Below, in pieces: positions 1 through 5,443 of a stretch of DNA of 5,443 nt; position 1 is the first letter of the stretch; the number at the start of each line of letters is the position of its first letter. A model generated the notes under the pieces. That model was not told where the DNA came from, searched no databases, and worked only from the letters and a program-made list of their open reading frames with translations. Origin of the DNA: Gammaproteobacteria bacterium. Its GTDB lineage: Bacteria > Pseudomonadota > Gammaproteobacteria > JAPPPA01. The stretch covers positions 1-5,443 of the forward strand of contig JAPPPA010000068.1 of assembly GCA_028817755.1 (NCBI GenBank). The letters run 5' to 3'. The position numbers and the translations under genes were made by a program.

Positions 1-29
1 ACCTGAGCAGCAGCAGCTACTTCAGCTAG
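1..29 (-). other. tsf: In-frame continuation of tsf beyond the TAG (C-terminal tail remnant)
   Basis: Reading on from the TAG at 32-30 in the same frame gives LAEVAAAAQ and then a GT-initial codon (Val) cut by the window edge. E. coli EF-Ts, from memory, ends ETD-FAAEVAAMSKQS, so ETD-stop-LAEVAAAAQV fits the family in exact register: the stop occupies the Phe position and AEVAA aligns directly. This stretch therefore looks like the native C-terminal helix of EF-Ts separated from the gene by one nonsense codon, not like random intergenic sequence. The true downstream stop is outside the window. A sequencing error, a real nonsense mutation and readthrough cannot be told apart here. Confidence 0.7.
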
Positions 30-860
30 CTAGTCGGTTTCTTCAACTTCGATACCTTCACCAACGGCGTAACGAGACATAGCTGTCACATCAACACCGG
101 CAGCTTTAACAAGCTTCTCGATAGTTTGGTCAGGATCTTTAACGAACGGCTGACCGTAAAGGGTCACTTCGTTAAGTTGCTTGTTCAAACGACCTTGAAT
201 CATCTTCTCGATGATTTCAGCAGGCTTACCAGAAGACGCCGCTTGCTCAGTCAAAATTTCTTTTTCCTTAGCAATGTAGTCTTGGTCGATGTCGTTTTGA
301 GTGATGTATAGCGGTGTACTTGCAGTGATGTGCATCGCAATATCACGCGCCAACTCAACTTCACCACCGCTGATTGCAGCAGCAGCGATGATACGACCGC
401 CGTGGCTGTAAACGCCTACAACGTCACCGTCAACGTATTCAAAACGACGAATAGAGATGTTCTCGCCGATCTTAGCAATAAGACCACGACGTACTTCATC
501 AACAGTACCGCCTGCGATAGCAACGTCGTTCAACGCTTCAACGCTATCAACGCGGTTTTCAGAAAGCGCTGCTAGCACTGCATCTACAAAACCACCAAAG
601 TCGTCGCCTTTAGCAACAAAGTCGGTTTCGCAGTTTACTTCTAGCATTACAACGCCAGTGCCGGTGTTACCAGCAACCACAACGCCATCTGCAGCAGTAC
701 GGCTAGCTTTCTTGTCAGCTTTAGCCATACCCGCTTTACGCATATTCTCAACCGCTTGCTCAATGTCGCCATTGGTTTCTACAAGCGCTTTTTTGCATTC
801 CATCATGCCCGAGCCGGTACGCTCACGCAGTTCTTTAACCAAAGCAGCAGTAATTGCCAT
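30..860 (-). CDS. tsf: Elongation factor Ts, apparently cut short by an in-frame amber codon
   Basis: EF-Ts is the cytosolic guanine nucleotide exchange factor that recycles EF-Tu-GDP to EF-Tu-GTP during translation elongation. The 276 residues match the family along their whole length: the N-terminal UBA-like domain (about 1-55, with LRERTGSGMMECKKAL), the core with the EF-Tu-contacting TDFVAK motif (T79, D80, F81), KIGENISIRR near 130-139, a helical/coiled-coil segment at about 190-228 (ending SGKPAEIIEKMIQGR) and GQPFV near 236-240. The ATG at 860 gives the expected MAITAALVKEL start; a weak AGG lies about 10 bases upstream. It follows rpsB by 99 bases in the same direction, as is standard. 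The oddity is the end: TAG follows VGEGIEVEETD, where homologues such as E. coli EF-Ts continue with a short FAAEVAA-type tail, and a matching tail lies in frame after the stop. Identity is certain; whether the protein really ends here is not. Confidence 0.96.
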   Translation of the reverse strand: MAITAALVKELRERTGSGMMECKKALVETNGDIEQAVENMRKAGMAKADKKASRTAADGVVVAGNTGTGVVMLEVNCETDFVAKGDDFGGFVDAVLAALSENRVDSVEALNDVAIAGGTVDEVRRGLIAKIGENISIRRFEYVDGDVVGVYSHGGRIIAAAAISGGEVELARDIAMHITASTPLYITQNDIDQDYIAKEKEILTEQAASSGKPAEIIEKMIQGRLNKQLNEVTLYGQPFVKDPDQTIEKLVKAAGVDVTAMSRYAVGEGIEVEETD

Positions 861-896
861 GATTATTTACCTATTTAGTTCAATGTTAATTGGGCA

Positions 897-933
897 AGTC
901 ATTCGGCCGGCATCATGCACGAACCGAATGACT
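897..933 (-). promoter_or_regulatory. Perfect 10-bp inverted repeat in the rpsB-tsf spacer
   Basis: AGTCATTCGG (897-906) is the exact reverse complement of CCGAATGACT (924-933), with a 17-base loop. In the rpsB-tsf transcript this would fold into a stable hairpin between the two cistrons. On the minus strand the stem is followed by TGCCCAATTAA and not by a U run, so it is not a standard intrinsic terminator. Possible roles are partial attenuation, protection of the rpsB 3' end or an RNase processing site; E. coli also has a potential hairpin between these genes. The function is inference, but the repeat is directly visible. Confidence 0.6.
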
Positions 934-942
934 GCTGTATGA

Positions 943-958
943 CACTAAGCGGCTAGTG
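943..958 (-). promoter_or_regulatory. Small hairpin just after the rpsB stop
   Basis: CACTA (943-947) and TAGTG (954-958) are complementary around a 6-base loop. The stem begins one base after the rpsB TAA in the transcript. It is short and may be chance. Together with the 10-bp repeat next to it, it means much of the 99-base spacer could be structured RNA. Confidence 0.3.
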
Positions 959-959
959 A

Positions 960-1760
960 TTACTCAGCTTTCGCTTCTTCAGCCGCTTCTTCTGCAGGTG
1001 CTTCCTCAGCAGGAGCTTCTTCTGCAACAGGCTCTGCCGCCGGTGCTTCGTCCGCTACCTGGTTAACAGGCACACGGCTAGCTTTACCTTCTAGTACCGC
1101 ATCAGCAATACCAGAAGCGTATAGGCGAATAGCGCGGATCGCGTCATCGTTACCAGGAATTACCAAATCAACGCCGTCTGGCTTGTTGTTGGTATCCACA
1201 ACACCCACTACAGGAATGCCTAGCTTGTTAGCTTCAGCAATAGCGATTTTTTCGTAGCCTACGTCTACAACAAAGATAGCGTCTGGAAGACCGCCCATCT
1301 CTTTAATACCGCCTAGGGTTTTGTTTAGCTTCTCGATTTCACGAGTCAGCATCAACGCTTCTTTCTTAGTCACGCGACTGAAAGAACCGTCAGCCTGCTG
1401 TGCTTCAAGGTCTTGTAGACGCTTGATAGAAGCTTTAATGGTACGCCAGTTAGTTAGCATACCGCCCAACCAACGGTGGTTTACGTAAGGCATGTTGCAA
1501 CGCTCTGCTTCTTCGCGGATAGCAGAGTTGGCAGAACGCTTGGTGCCTACAAACATCACCTTGCCGCCATTGCTCACGATGTCACGAATCCAGTCATAGG
1601 CTTCGTTGAAACGTGGCAACGTCTCTTCAAGGTTGATAATGTGAATTTTGTTACGCGCACCGAAAATGTACGGTGCCATTTGAGGATTCCAGTAGCGGGT
1701 CTGGTGACCAAAGTGGACACCAGCTTCCAGCATCTGGCGCATGCTGATAGCAGAAGGCAT
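960..1760 (-). CDS. rpsB: 30S ribosomal protein S2
   Basis: S2 is a late-assembling protein of the small ribosomal subunit, sits between head and body of the 30S and is needed for S1 binding. The 266 residues carry the family landmarks: SMRQMLEAGVHFGHQTRYWNP at 6-26, FGARNKIHIINLEET at 33-47, FVGTKR at 70-75, VNHRWLGGMLTNW at 93-105, a coiled-coil protrusion around 108-145, GGLPDAIFVVD at 156-166 and IPGNDDAIRAI at 201-211. The start is placed at the ATG at 1760 because MPSAISMRQML aligns with the E. coli N-terminus and GAAGGA lies at the right distance upstream; an in-frame GTG at 1787 would add nine residues and put that SD inside the gene. Compared with E. coli S2 (241 residues) it has a longer, Ala/Glu/Pro-rich C-terminal tail (about 236-266). 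The stop is TAA. It is the first gene of the rpsB-tsf operon. Confidence 0.98.
   Translation of the reverse strand: MPSAISMRQMLEAGVHFGHQTRYWNPQMAPYIFGARNKIHIINLEETLPRFNEAYDWIRDIVSNGGKVMFVGTKRSANSAIREEAERCNMPYVNHRWLGGMLTNWRTIKASIKRLQDLEAQQADGSFSRVTKKEALMLTREIEKLNKTLGGIKEMGGLPDAIFVVDVGYEKIAIAEANKLGIPVVGVVDTNNKPDGVDLVIPGNDDAIRAIRLYASGIADAVLEGKASRVPVNQVADEAPAAEPVAEEAPAEEAPAEEAAEEAKAE
963..1055 (-). repeat. rpsB: Acidic Ala/Glu/Pro low-complexity tail of S2 (EEAPA repeats)
   Basis: Residues 236-266 of S2 are almost wholly Ala, Glu and Pro, with the unit EEAPA twice in tandem (247-256) and then degenerate EEA/AEEA units. The tail is acidic and probably disordered, unusual for an otherwise basic rRNA-binding protein. 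Ala/Glu-rich S2 tails of varied length occur in several bacterial groups. The DNA is a degenerate GCN/GAR repeat that could change length by slippage. Confidence 0.75.
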
Positions 1761-1882
1761 AGTATTTTGTTCCTTCGGGTTAAACACAAACCTGAGTCCA
1801 GTTAGACAACCAATAACATCTCGTTACGGCACCCAGTCAAACCTTATAACTCAGGCGAAATTAAAATTTACCCTTTCGGGCG
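1761..1882 (-). promoter_or_regulatory. Structured rpsB 5' leader, probable S2 autoregulatory element
   Basis: From the predicted start of transcription to the rpsB ATG there are about 120 bases with nested complementarity. The outer stem is CCTGAGT (1855-1849) with ACTCAGG (1797-1791), perfect over 7 bp and extendable by G-U pairs on both sides. Inside it GTTTGAC (1842-1836) pairs with GTCTAAC (1807-1801) except for one U-U mismatch, and GTAAC (1827-1823) pairs with GTTAT (1817-1813) around a 5-base loop. A CCC-GAAA-GGG mini-hairpin (1880-1871) lies at the 5' end. In Gammaproteobacteria the rpsB-tsf mRNA leader is known to hold a conserved structured site through which S2 represses the operon. 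Position and nested architecture fit; I have not aligned it to the published consensus. Confidence 0.65.
1770..1776 (-). promoter_or_regulatory. Shine-Dalgarno sequence of rpsB
   Basis: The minus strand reads CGAAGGAAC and then about ten bases to the ATG at 1760. GAAGGA is a good match to the 16S anti-SD. It decides the start: with the upstream GTG at 1787 this site would lie inside the coding region and that GTG would have no SD of its own. Confidence 0.75.
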
Positions 1883-1888
1883 GCGCGC

Positions 1889-1917
1889 TTTATACCAAAA
1901 CAACAAGCCTTATTCAA
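1889..1917 (-). promoter_or_regulatory. Sigma70-type promoter of rpsB-tsf
   Basis: On the minus strand TTGAAT (1917-1912, four of six to TTGACA) is followed after exactly 17 bases by TATAAA (1894-1889, five of six to TATAAT). Directly after the -10 box comes an 11-base all-GC stretch, GCGCGCCGCCC (1888-1878), covering the discriminator and the likely start at about 1884-1881. GC-rich discriminators are the mark of promoters turned down by ppGpp/DksA, as known for rRNA and ribosomal protein genes. The match is directly visible; stringent control is inferred. Confidence 0.75.
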
Positions 1918-1990
1918 CAAAAATGCACTTATAGCACCACAAAGCAGGCTTCTACACCGAATAAGCAATGCGCCTAATGTCTGAATAATC

Positions 1991-1996
1991 TAAAAT
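1991..1996 (+). promoter_or_regulatory. Possible -10 box for map-glnD
   Basis: TAAAAT matches the -10 consensus at five of six positions and lies 37 bases before the map start, in an AT-rich stretch (AATAATCTAAAATCT). No convincing -35 box is found 16-18 bases upstream, where the sequence is CAATGCGCC-like. It is the best candidate in the region but weak; map must be transcribed from somewhere in 1761-2033 or by an unrecognised promoter. Confidence 0.25.
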
Positions 1997-2033
1997 CTCC
2001 GCCCTCTATTTCCCGAGCATAAGCGCAGCAAAC

Positions 2034-2828
2034 ATGGCCGCCACAATCAAAACCCCACAAGAACAAGAAAAAATGCGCGTTGCCGGCAAGCTCGCAGCCG
2101 ACGTGTTAGACATGATTACGCCATACGTTAAAGCTGGCGTTAGCACGGAAGAACTAGACCAAATTTGCCATGACTATATTGTTGATGTGCAAAACGCCGT
2201 ACCCGCACCGTTAGATTACAAGGGCTTTCCAAAGTCCATCTGCACGTCAGTAAACCAAGTGGTGTGCCACGGTATTCCCGGACCTAAAAAGCTCAAGAAA
2301 GGCGACATCATTAATATTGATGTTACGGTCATTAAAGACGGCTATCACGGCGACACCAGCAAAATGTTTGCCATTGGCAAAGCGCCCATCGCCTCACAAA
2401 AAGTGATGCGTGTATCTTGGGAGGCCATGTGGGCCGGCATTGATATTGTGAAGCCCGGCACCCGCCTAGGCGACATCGGCGAAGTCATTCAACGCCATAC
2501 CGAAAGCAACCACTGCAGTGTGGTACGTGACTTCTGCGGACACGGCATCGGCGCCAACTTTCATGAAGACCCACAAGTGCTTCACTACGGCCGTCGCGGC
2601 ACCGGCATGAAATTAGAAGCCGGCATGTGCTTCACTATTGAGCCAATGGTTAACTCAGGTCGCCCAGAAACTAAAGTATTGCCAGACAACTGGACAGCCG
2701 TTACCCGTGATCGCTCAATGTCTGGCCAATGGGAACACACCCTATTAGTAACCCCAACGGGTTACGAAGTACTGACCTTCCGCAGTGACGAAGTCCCACC
2801 TAGCTTCGTCCGCAACTTCAATCAATAA
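2034..2828 (+). CDS. map: Type I methionine aminopeptidase
   Basis: MetAP removes the initiator methionine from nascent proteins whose second residue is small, acting at the ribosome exit after deformylation. The 264 residues equal the E. coli length and carry the full pita-bread active site: H79 in VCHGIPGP, metal ligands D96 (NIDVTV), D107 (GDTSKMF), H170 (CGHGIG), E203 (TIEPM) and E234 (WEHT), plus H177 (FHEDP). There is no N-terminal zinc-finger or SH3-binding extension, so it is the short type Ia form. The start MAATIKTPQEQEKMRVAGKLAA aligns with the E. coli N-terminus, so the ATG at 2034 is well fixed even though no clear Shine-Dalgarno precedes it. It is divergent from rpsB and followed after five bases by glnD. 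The stop is TAA. Confidence 0.98.
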   Translation: MAATIKTPQEQEKMRVAGKLAADVLDMITPYVKAGVSTEELDQICHDYIVDVQNAVPAPLDYKGFPKSICTSVNQVVCHGIPGPKKLKKGDIINIDVTVIKDGYHGDTSKMFAIGKAPIASQKVMRVSWEAMWAGIDIVKPGTRLGDIGEVIQRHTESNHCSVVRDFCGHGIGANFHEDPQVLHYGRRGTGMKLEAGMCFTIEPMVNSGRPETKVLPDNWTAVTRDRSMSGQWEHTLLVTPTGYEVLTFRSDEVPPSFVRNFNQ

Positions 2829-2833
2829 GCCGT

Positions 2834-5443
2834 ATGAGCCAGTCAGCAACCAATACCTCCCTACTCGACTTTGACTTCTCGCCACTGGCAGAAGACGGCA
2901 GCATTCAGTCATTCAAAGCCTTTATTGCTGAACAAAGCCAACGTTTAAACGACAGCTTTGACCCGCAACAACGTTGTGAACAACAGGTTTACGGCCGCGC
3001 GGCGATGATCGACGGCGTATTGCAAGCCATCTGGGACAAGTTTTGCGCCGAACATAAAGCTGGCATTTCATTAATCGCCGTAGGCGGCTACGGCCGTGGC
3101 GAACTGCACCCTGCTTCAGACGTAGACATCCTTATTCTTCTTAAAGAAGACGACGACACGCCCTACCAAGAAGCCTTACAAAGCCTAGTCACCTTCCTTT
3201 GGGACATCGGCCTAGATATCGGCTCTTCTGTGCGCTCACTGCAAGACTGCACACGCGAGGCTGGCAAAGACATCACCGTTGCTACCAACCTGATGGAAGC
3301 CCGCCATCTAGCCGGCGATGACTGCTTGCTGGCAGAAATGCAAAAAGCTATCGGCCCCAACAAAATTTGGCCGGTAAAAGAATTCTTTCTCGCCAAACGC
3401 GAAGAACAAGAACAACGCTACGGCCGCTTTCAAAATTCTGGCTATAAAGTTGAGCCAAACCTGAAAGAAAGCCCGGGCGGCCTGCGCGACATTCAAATTA
3501 TTGAATGGGTTGCCAAGCGCTATTTTGACGCCGACGGCATGGCGGGTTTAAAGCTGCAAGGTTTTCTAACCGAAGACGAATACCAATCACTAATGGACGC
3601 GCGCGAATACCTTTGGCGCGTACGCTGGGCACTACACACACTTGTCGGCCGCAGTGAAAACCGCCTGCAGTTTGATAAGCAAGTGAAACTGGCTGAGCAA
3701 TTCGGTTACAAAGAGAAAAACAACCGCCCAGCGGTAGAGCATTTCATGCAAATGTACTACCGCACCGTGATGCTGGTAGAACGCGTTTCTGAAATGCTTC
3801 TACAACTCTTCAACGAGAACATTGTTCAAGCTGAAGAAGACGCCACGCCAATCCCAATCAACGCGCGTTACCAAATTGTGCGCGGCTACATTGAAGCCAC
3901 GCACGAGAACATCTACCTAGAACGCCCGCTGGCATTGCTTGAGATTTTCTACCTCATTCAGCAACGCCCAGAAATCAAAGGCGTACGCGCCAACACCATT
4001 CGCCTGATTCGCAAATATCGCGAACTGATTGACGACAAATTCCGTAACGACATCCGCGTACGCAGCCTGTTTATGGACATGCTGCGCCAACCACGCGGCA
4101 TTACGCACGAATTCCGTCGCATGAACCGCTACGGCATTCTGGCGCGCTACATTCCCGCCTTCCGCGGCATTGTTGGGCAAATGCAGTTCGACATGTTCCA
4201 CGCCTACACCGTGGACGAACACACCCTTATGGTGCTGCGCAATCTGCGCCGCGTGAGCGTGCCAGAGTTTGAGCACGAGCTGCCGTATGTGAGTGAAATC
4301 ACCAAACGTATTCCAAAGCCAGAACTGCTTTACCTAGCCGGCATTTTCCACGACATCGGCAAAGGCCGCGGCGGCGACCACTCAGAGCTCGGCGCGGTAG
4401 ACGCCCGTGAATTCTGCGAGCTACACGGCCTTAGCGAAGAAGACACCAGCCTCGTTGCATGGCTTGTAGACAGCCACCTACTCATGTCTATGACCGCCCA
4501 ACGCAAAGACATTTCCGACCCAGATGTGGTGAATGACTTTGCCGAGAAAATGGGTACGCGCGAGCACCTCGACTACCTATTCCTACTTACTACCGCCGAC
4601 ATCCGCGGCACCAACCCAGAGCTATGGAATGGCTGGCGCCAGTCTTTATTGTTCGAGCTACACAAACAGACTGCTCGCGCGCTTGAGCAAGGCCTAGCTA
4701 ACAAGCTGTCTGAAAGCCAATTGATTGAAGAAGCGCAAAACCATGCGCTATATCTGCTCAGCAAAAACGGTTTTCCGGCCGAACGCGCCGAACGCATTTG
4801 GGAAACCCATCACAGCGAATACTTCCTACGAAATACCTCCTGGGAAATTTACTGGCACACCCAAGTGATCGCCAACGCGGGCAAAGAACATTTGCCTATC
4901 GTGGCGGTAAAAGAAGTATTCGAGCGCGGTGGCAGCACCGTGATGGTTTACACGCATGACCGCGACTATCTATTCGGCCACATCTGCGCCAGCTTGGATC
5001 AGCTCAATCTAAATATTCTCGACGCCCGCATTCACGACACCGCCGACGGCATGAGCGTTTGCAGCTACGTGGTGGTAGAAGACAACGGCAACGGCGTAGA
5101 AACCATTGAGCGCGAGCTAGAGATTGTCGCCAGCATGCGCGACGCGCTCGCCCAAGACGCTAGCTGCCCAATTCCGGTTAACCGCCACGCGCCACGTCAG
5201 CTGAAAATCTTCAACACTCAAACTGAAGTCAGCTTCCAGCAAGACAGTCGCAACAACCGCACCGCGCTCACGCTCTTAAGCGCCGACCGCCCCGGTCTGC
5301 TATCTAAAGTCGGTTATGTATTCCAGAAATACGGCATCGTGATCCAAAACGCCAAAATCGGCACAGTCGGCGAACGCGCCGAAGAAGTTTTCTTTATCAC
5401 CGATAAAGACCGCAACCCGATTACCGACCTCGACTTACAAGAA
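2834..5443 (+). CDS. glnD: PII uridylyltransferase/uridylyl-removing enzyme, 3' end cut by window
   Basis: GlnD is the cytosolic glutamine sensor of the Ntr system. At low glutamine it uridylylates PII proteins (GlnB/GlnK); at high glutamine it removes UMP. The frame is open for 870 codons to the window edge; E. coli GlnD has 890, so only about 15-25 residues should be missing. Domains in order: nucleotidyltransferase with GGYGRGELHPASDVDIL (84-100; catalytic D96 and D98), the PII-uridylyltransferase segment with NLKESPGGLRDI (209-220), HD hydrolase domain with the metal-binding set H456/H463 (FHAYTVDEHT), H506-D507 (FHDIGKGRGGDH) and D546-H548 (DSHLLMS), then two ACT domains (about 702-780 and 812 to the edge, ADRPGLLSKVG). 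All key residues are present, so both activities are expected. The ATG lies five bases after the map stop with no visible Shine-Dalgarno, which suggests translational coupling to map. Confidence 0.97.
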   Translation, partial: MSQSATNTSLLDFDFSPLAEDGSIQSFKAFIAEQSQRLNDSFDPQQRCEQQVYGRAAMIDGVLQAIWDKFCAEHKAGISLIAVGGYGRGELHPASDVDILILLKEDDDTPYQEALQSLVTFLWDIGLDIGSSVRSLQDCTREAGKDITVATNLMEARHLAGDDCLLAEMQKAIGPNKIWPVKEFFLAKREEQEQRYGRFQNSGYKVEPNLKESPGGLRDIQIIEWVAKRYFDADGMAGLKLQGFLTEDEYQSLMDAREYLWRVRWALHTLVGRSENRLQFDKQVKLAEQFGYKEKNNRPAVEHFMQMYYRTVMLVERVSEMLLQLFNENIVQAEEDATPIPINARYQIVRGYIEATHENIYLERPLALLEIFYLIQQRPEIKGVRANTIRLIRKYRELIDDKFRNDIRVRSLFMDMLRQPRGITHEFRRMNRYGILARYIPAFRGIVGQMQFDMFHAYTVDEHTLMVLRNLRRVSVPEFEHELPYVSEITKRIPKPELLYLAGIFHDIGKGRGGDHSELGAVDAREFCELHGLSEEDTSLVAWLVDSHLLMSMTAQRKDISDPDVVNDFAEKMGTREHLDYLFLLTTADIRGTNPELWNGWRQSLLFELHKQTARALEQGLANKLSESQLIEEAQNHALYLLSKNGFPAERAERIWETHHSEYFLRNTSWEIYWHTQVIANAGKEHLPIVAVKEVFERGGSTVMVYTHDRDYLFGHICASLDQLNLNILDARIHDTADGMSVCSYVVVEDNGNGVETIERELEIVASMRDALAQDASCPIPVNRHAPRQLKIFNTQTEVSFQQDSRNNRTALTLLSADRPGLLSKVGYVFQKYGIVIQNAKIGTVGERAEEVFFITDKDRNPITDLDLQE

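Noticed and set aside
457..942. Plus-strand open frame of 161 codons opposite tsf
   Set aside because: It is antisense to the well-conserved tsf gene and its low-complexity Ser/Thr/Ala composition is what a shadow of an Ala-rich gene gives; no recognisable domain.
1761..1787. In-frame GTG at 1787 as the rpsB start (nine extra residues)
   Set aside because: The extension MFNPKEQNT has no counterpart in E. coli S2, its codons contain the GAAGGA ribosome site of the ATG at 1760, and the GTG itself lacks an SD.
1871..1888. GC-rich block plus GAAA mini-hairpin read as an intrinsic terminator
   Set aside because: The stem is only 3 bp, and the block lies directly after a good -10 box, so it is better explained as a discriminator and the 5' end of the leader.
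1741..1977. Plus-strand open frame of 78 codons across the divergent intergenic region
   Set aside because: It begins inside rpsB and covers the rpsB promoter and structured leader; the translated sequence is Thr/Ser/Gln-rich and unlike any protein I recognise.
3917..4276. Minus-strand open frame of 119 codons inside glnD
   Set aside because: It lies wholly opposite conserved glnD coding sequence, is rich in His/Ala/Val/Asn as expected from reversed glnD codons, and has no recognisable motif.
1..5443. Mobile element, CRISPR array, tRNA or defence island
   Set aside because: Almost all of the window is accounted for by four core genes in a conserved arrangement, and no terminal inverted repeats, spaced direct repeats, tRNA cloverleaf or transposase-like frame was seen.

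Overview
The window is an ordinary piece of a gammaproteobacterial core chromosome. It holds two divergent housekeeping operons: rpsB-tsf (ribosomal protein S2 and elongation factor Ts) on the minus strand, and map-glnD (methionine aminopeptidase and the PII uridylyltransferase/uridylyl-removing enzyme) on the plus strand. This gene set and divergent order are typical of Gammaproteobacteria, and all four proteins closely resemble their Escherichia coli counterparts in length and motifs. I cannot name the genus. The Ala/Glu-rich S2 tail and moderate GC content would suit a marine gammaproteobacterium outside the Enterobacterales, but that is inference.

Layout. Positions 1-29 hold what looks like the C-terminal end of tsf, lying in frame beyond an amber codon. 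Positions 30-860 (minus) are tsf. Positions 861-959 are the rpsB-tsf spacer, which contains a perfect 10-bp inverted repeat and a smaller hairpin. Positions 960-1760 (minus) are rpsB; its start is best placed at the ATG at 1760, not at the in-frame GTG at 1787. Positions 1761-2033 form the divergent intergenic region. On the minus strand it carries a convincing sigma70-type promoter (TTGAAT, 17 bp, TATAAA) with a GC-rich discriminator, followed by a structured leader of about 120 nt that fits the S2 autoregulatory site known upstream of rpsB in this class. The map promoter on the other strand is not clear. Positions 2034-2828 (plus) are map. Positions 2834-5443 (plus) are glnD, which runs off the right edge and probably lacks only its last 15-25 residues.

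How the genes work together. rpsB-tsf supplies a 30S protein and the guanine nucleotide exchange factor for EF-Tu. Growth-rate control at the promoter and S2 feedback on the leader would tie their output to ribosome demand. map removes the initiator methionine from new proteins. glnD reads the glutamine level and sets the uridylylation state of PII, coupling nitrogen supply to metabolism.

I see no mobile element, CRISPR array, tRNA, toxin-antitoxin pair or defence gene, and no sign of an undescribed multi-gene system. The one real anomaly is the in-frame TAG in tsf, just before a conserved C-terminal tail that stays in register after the stop.
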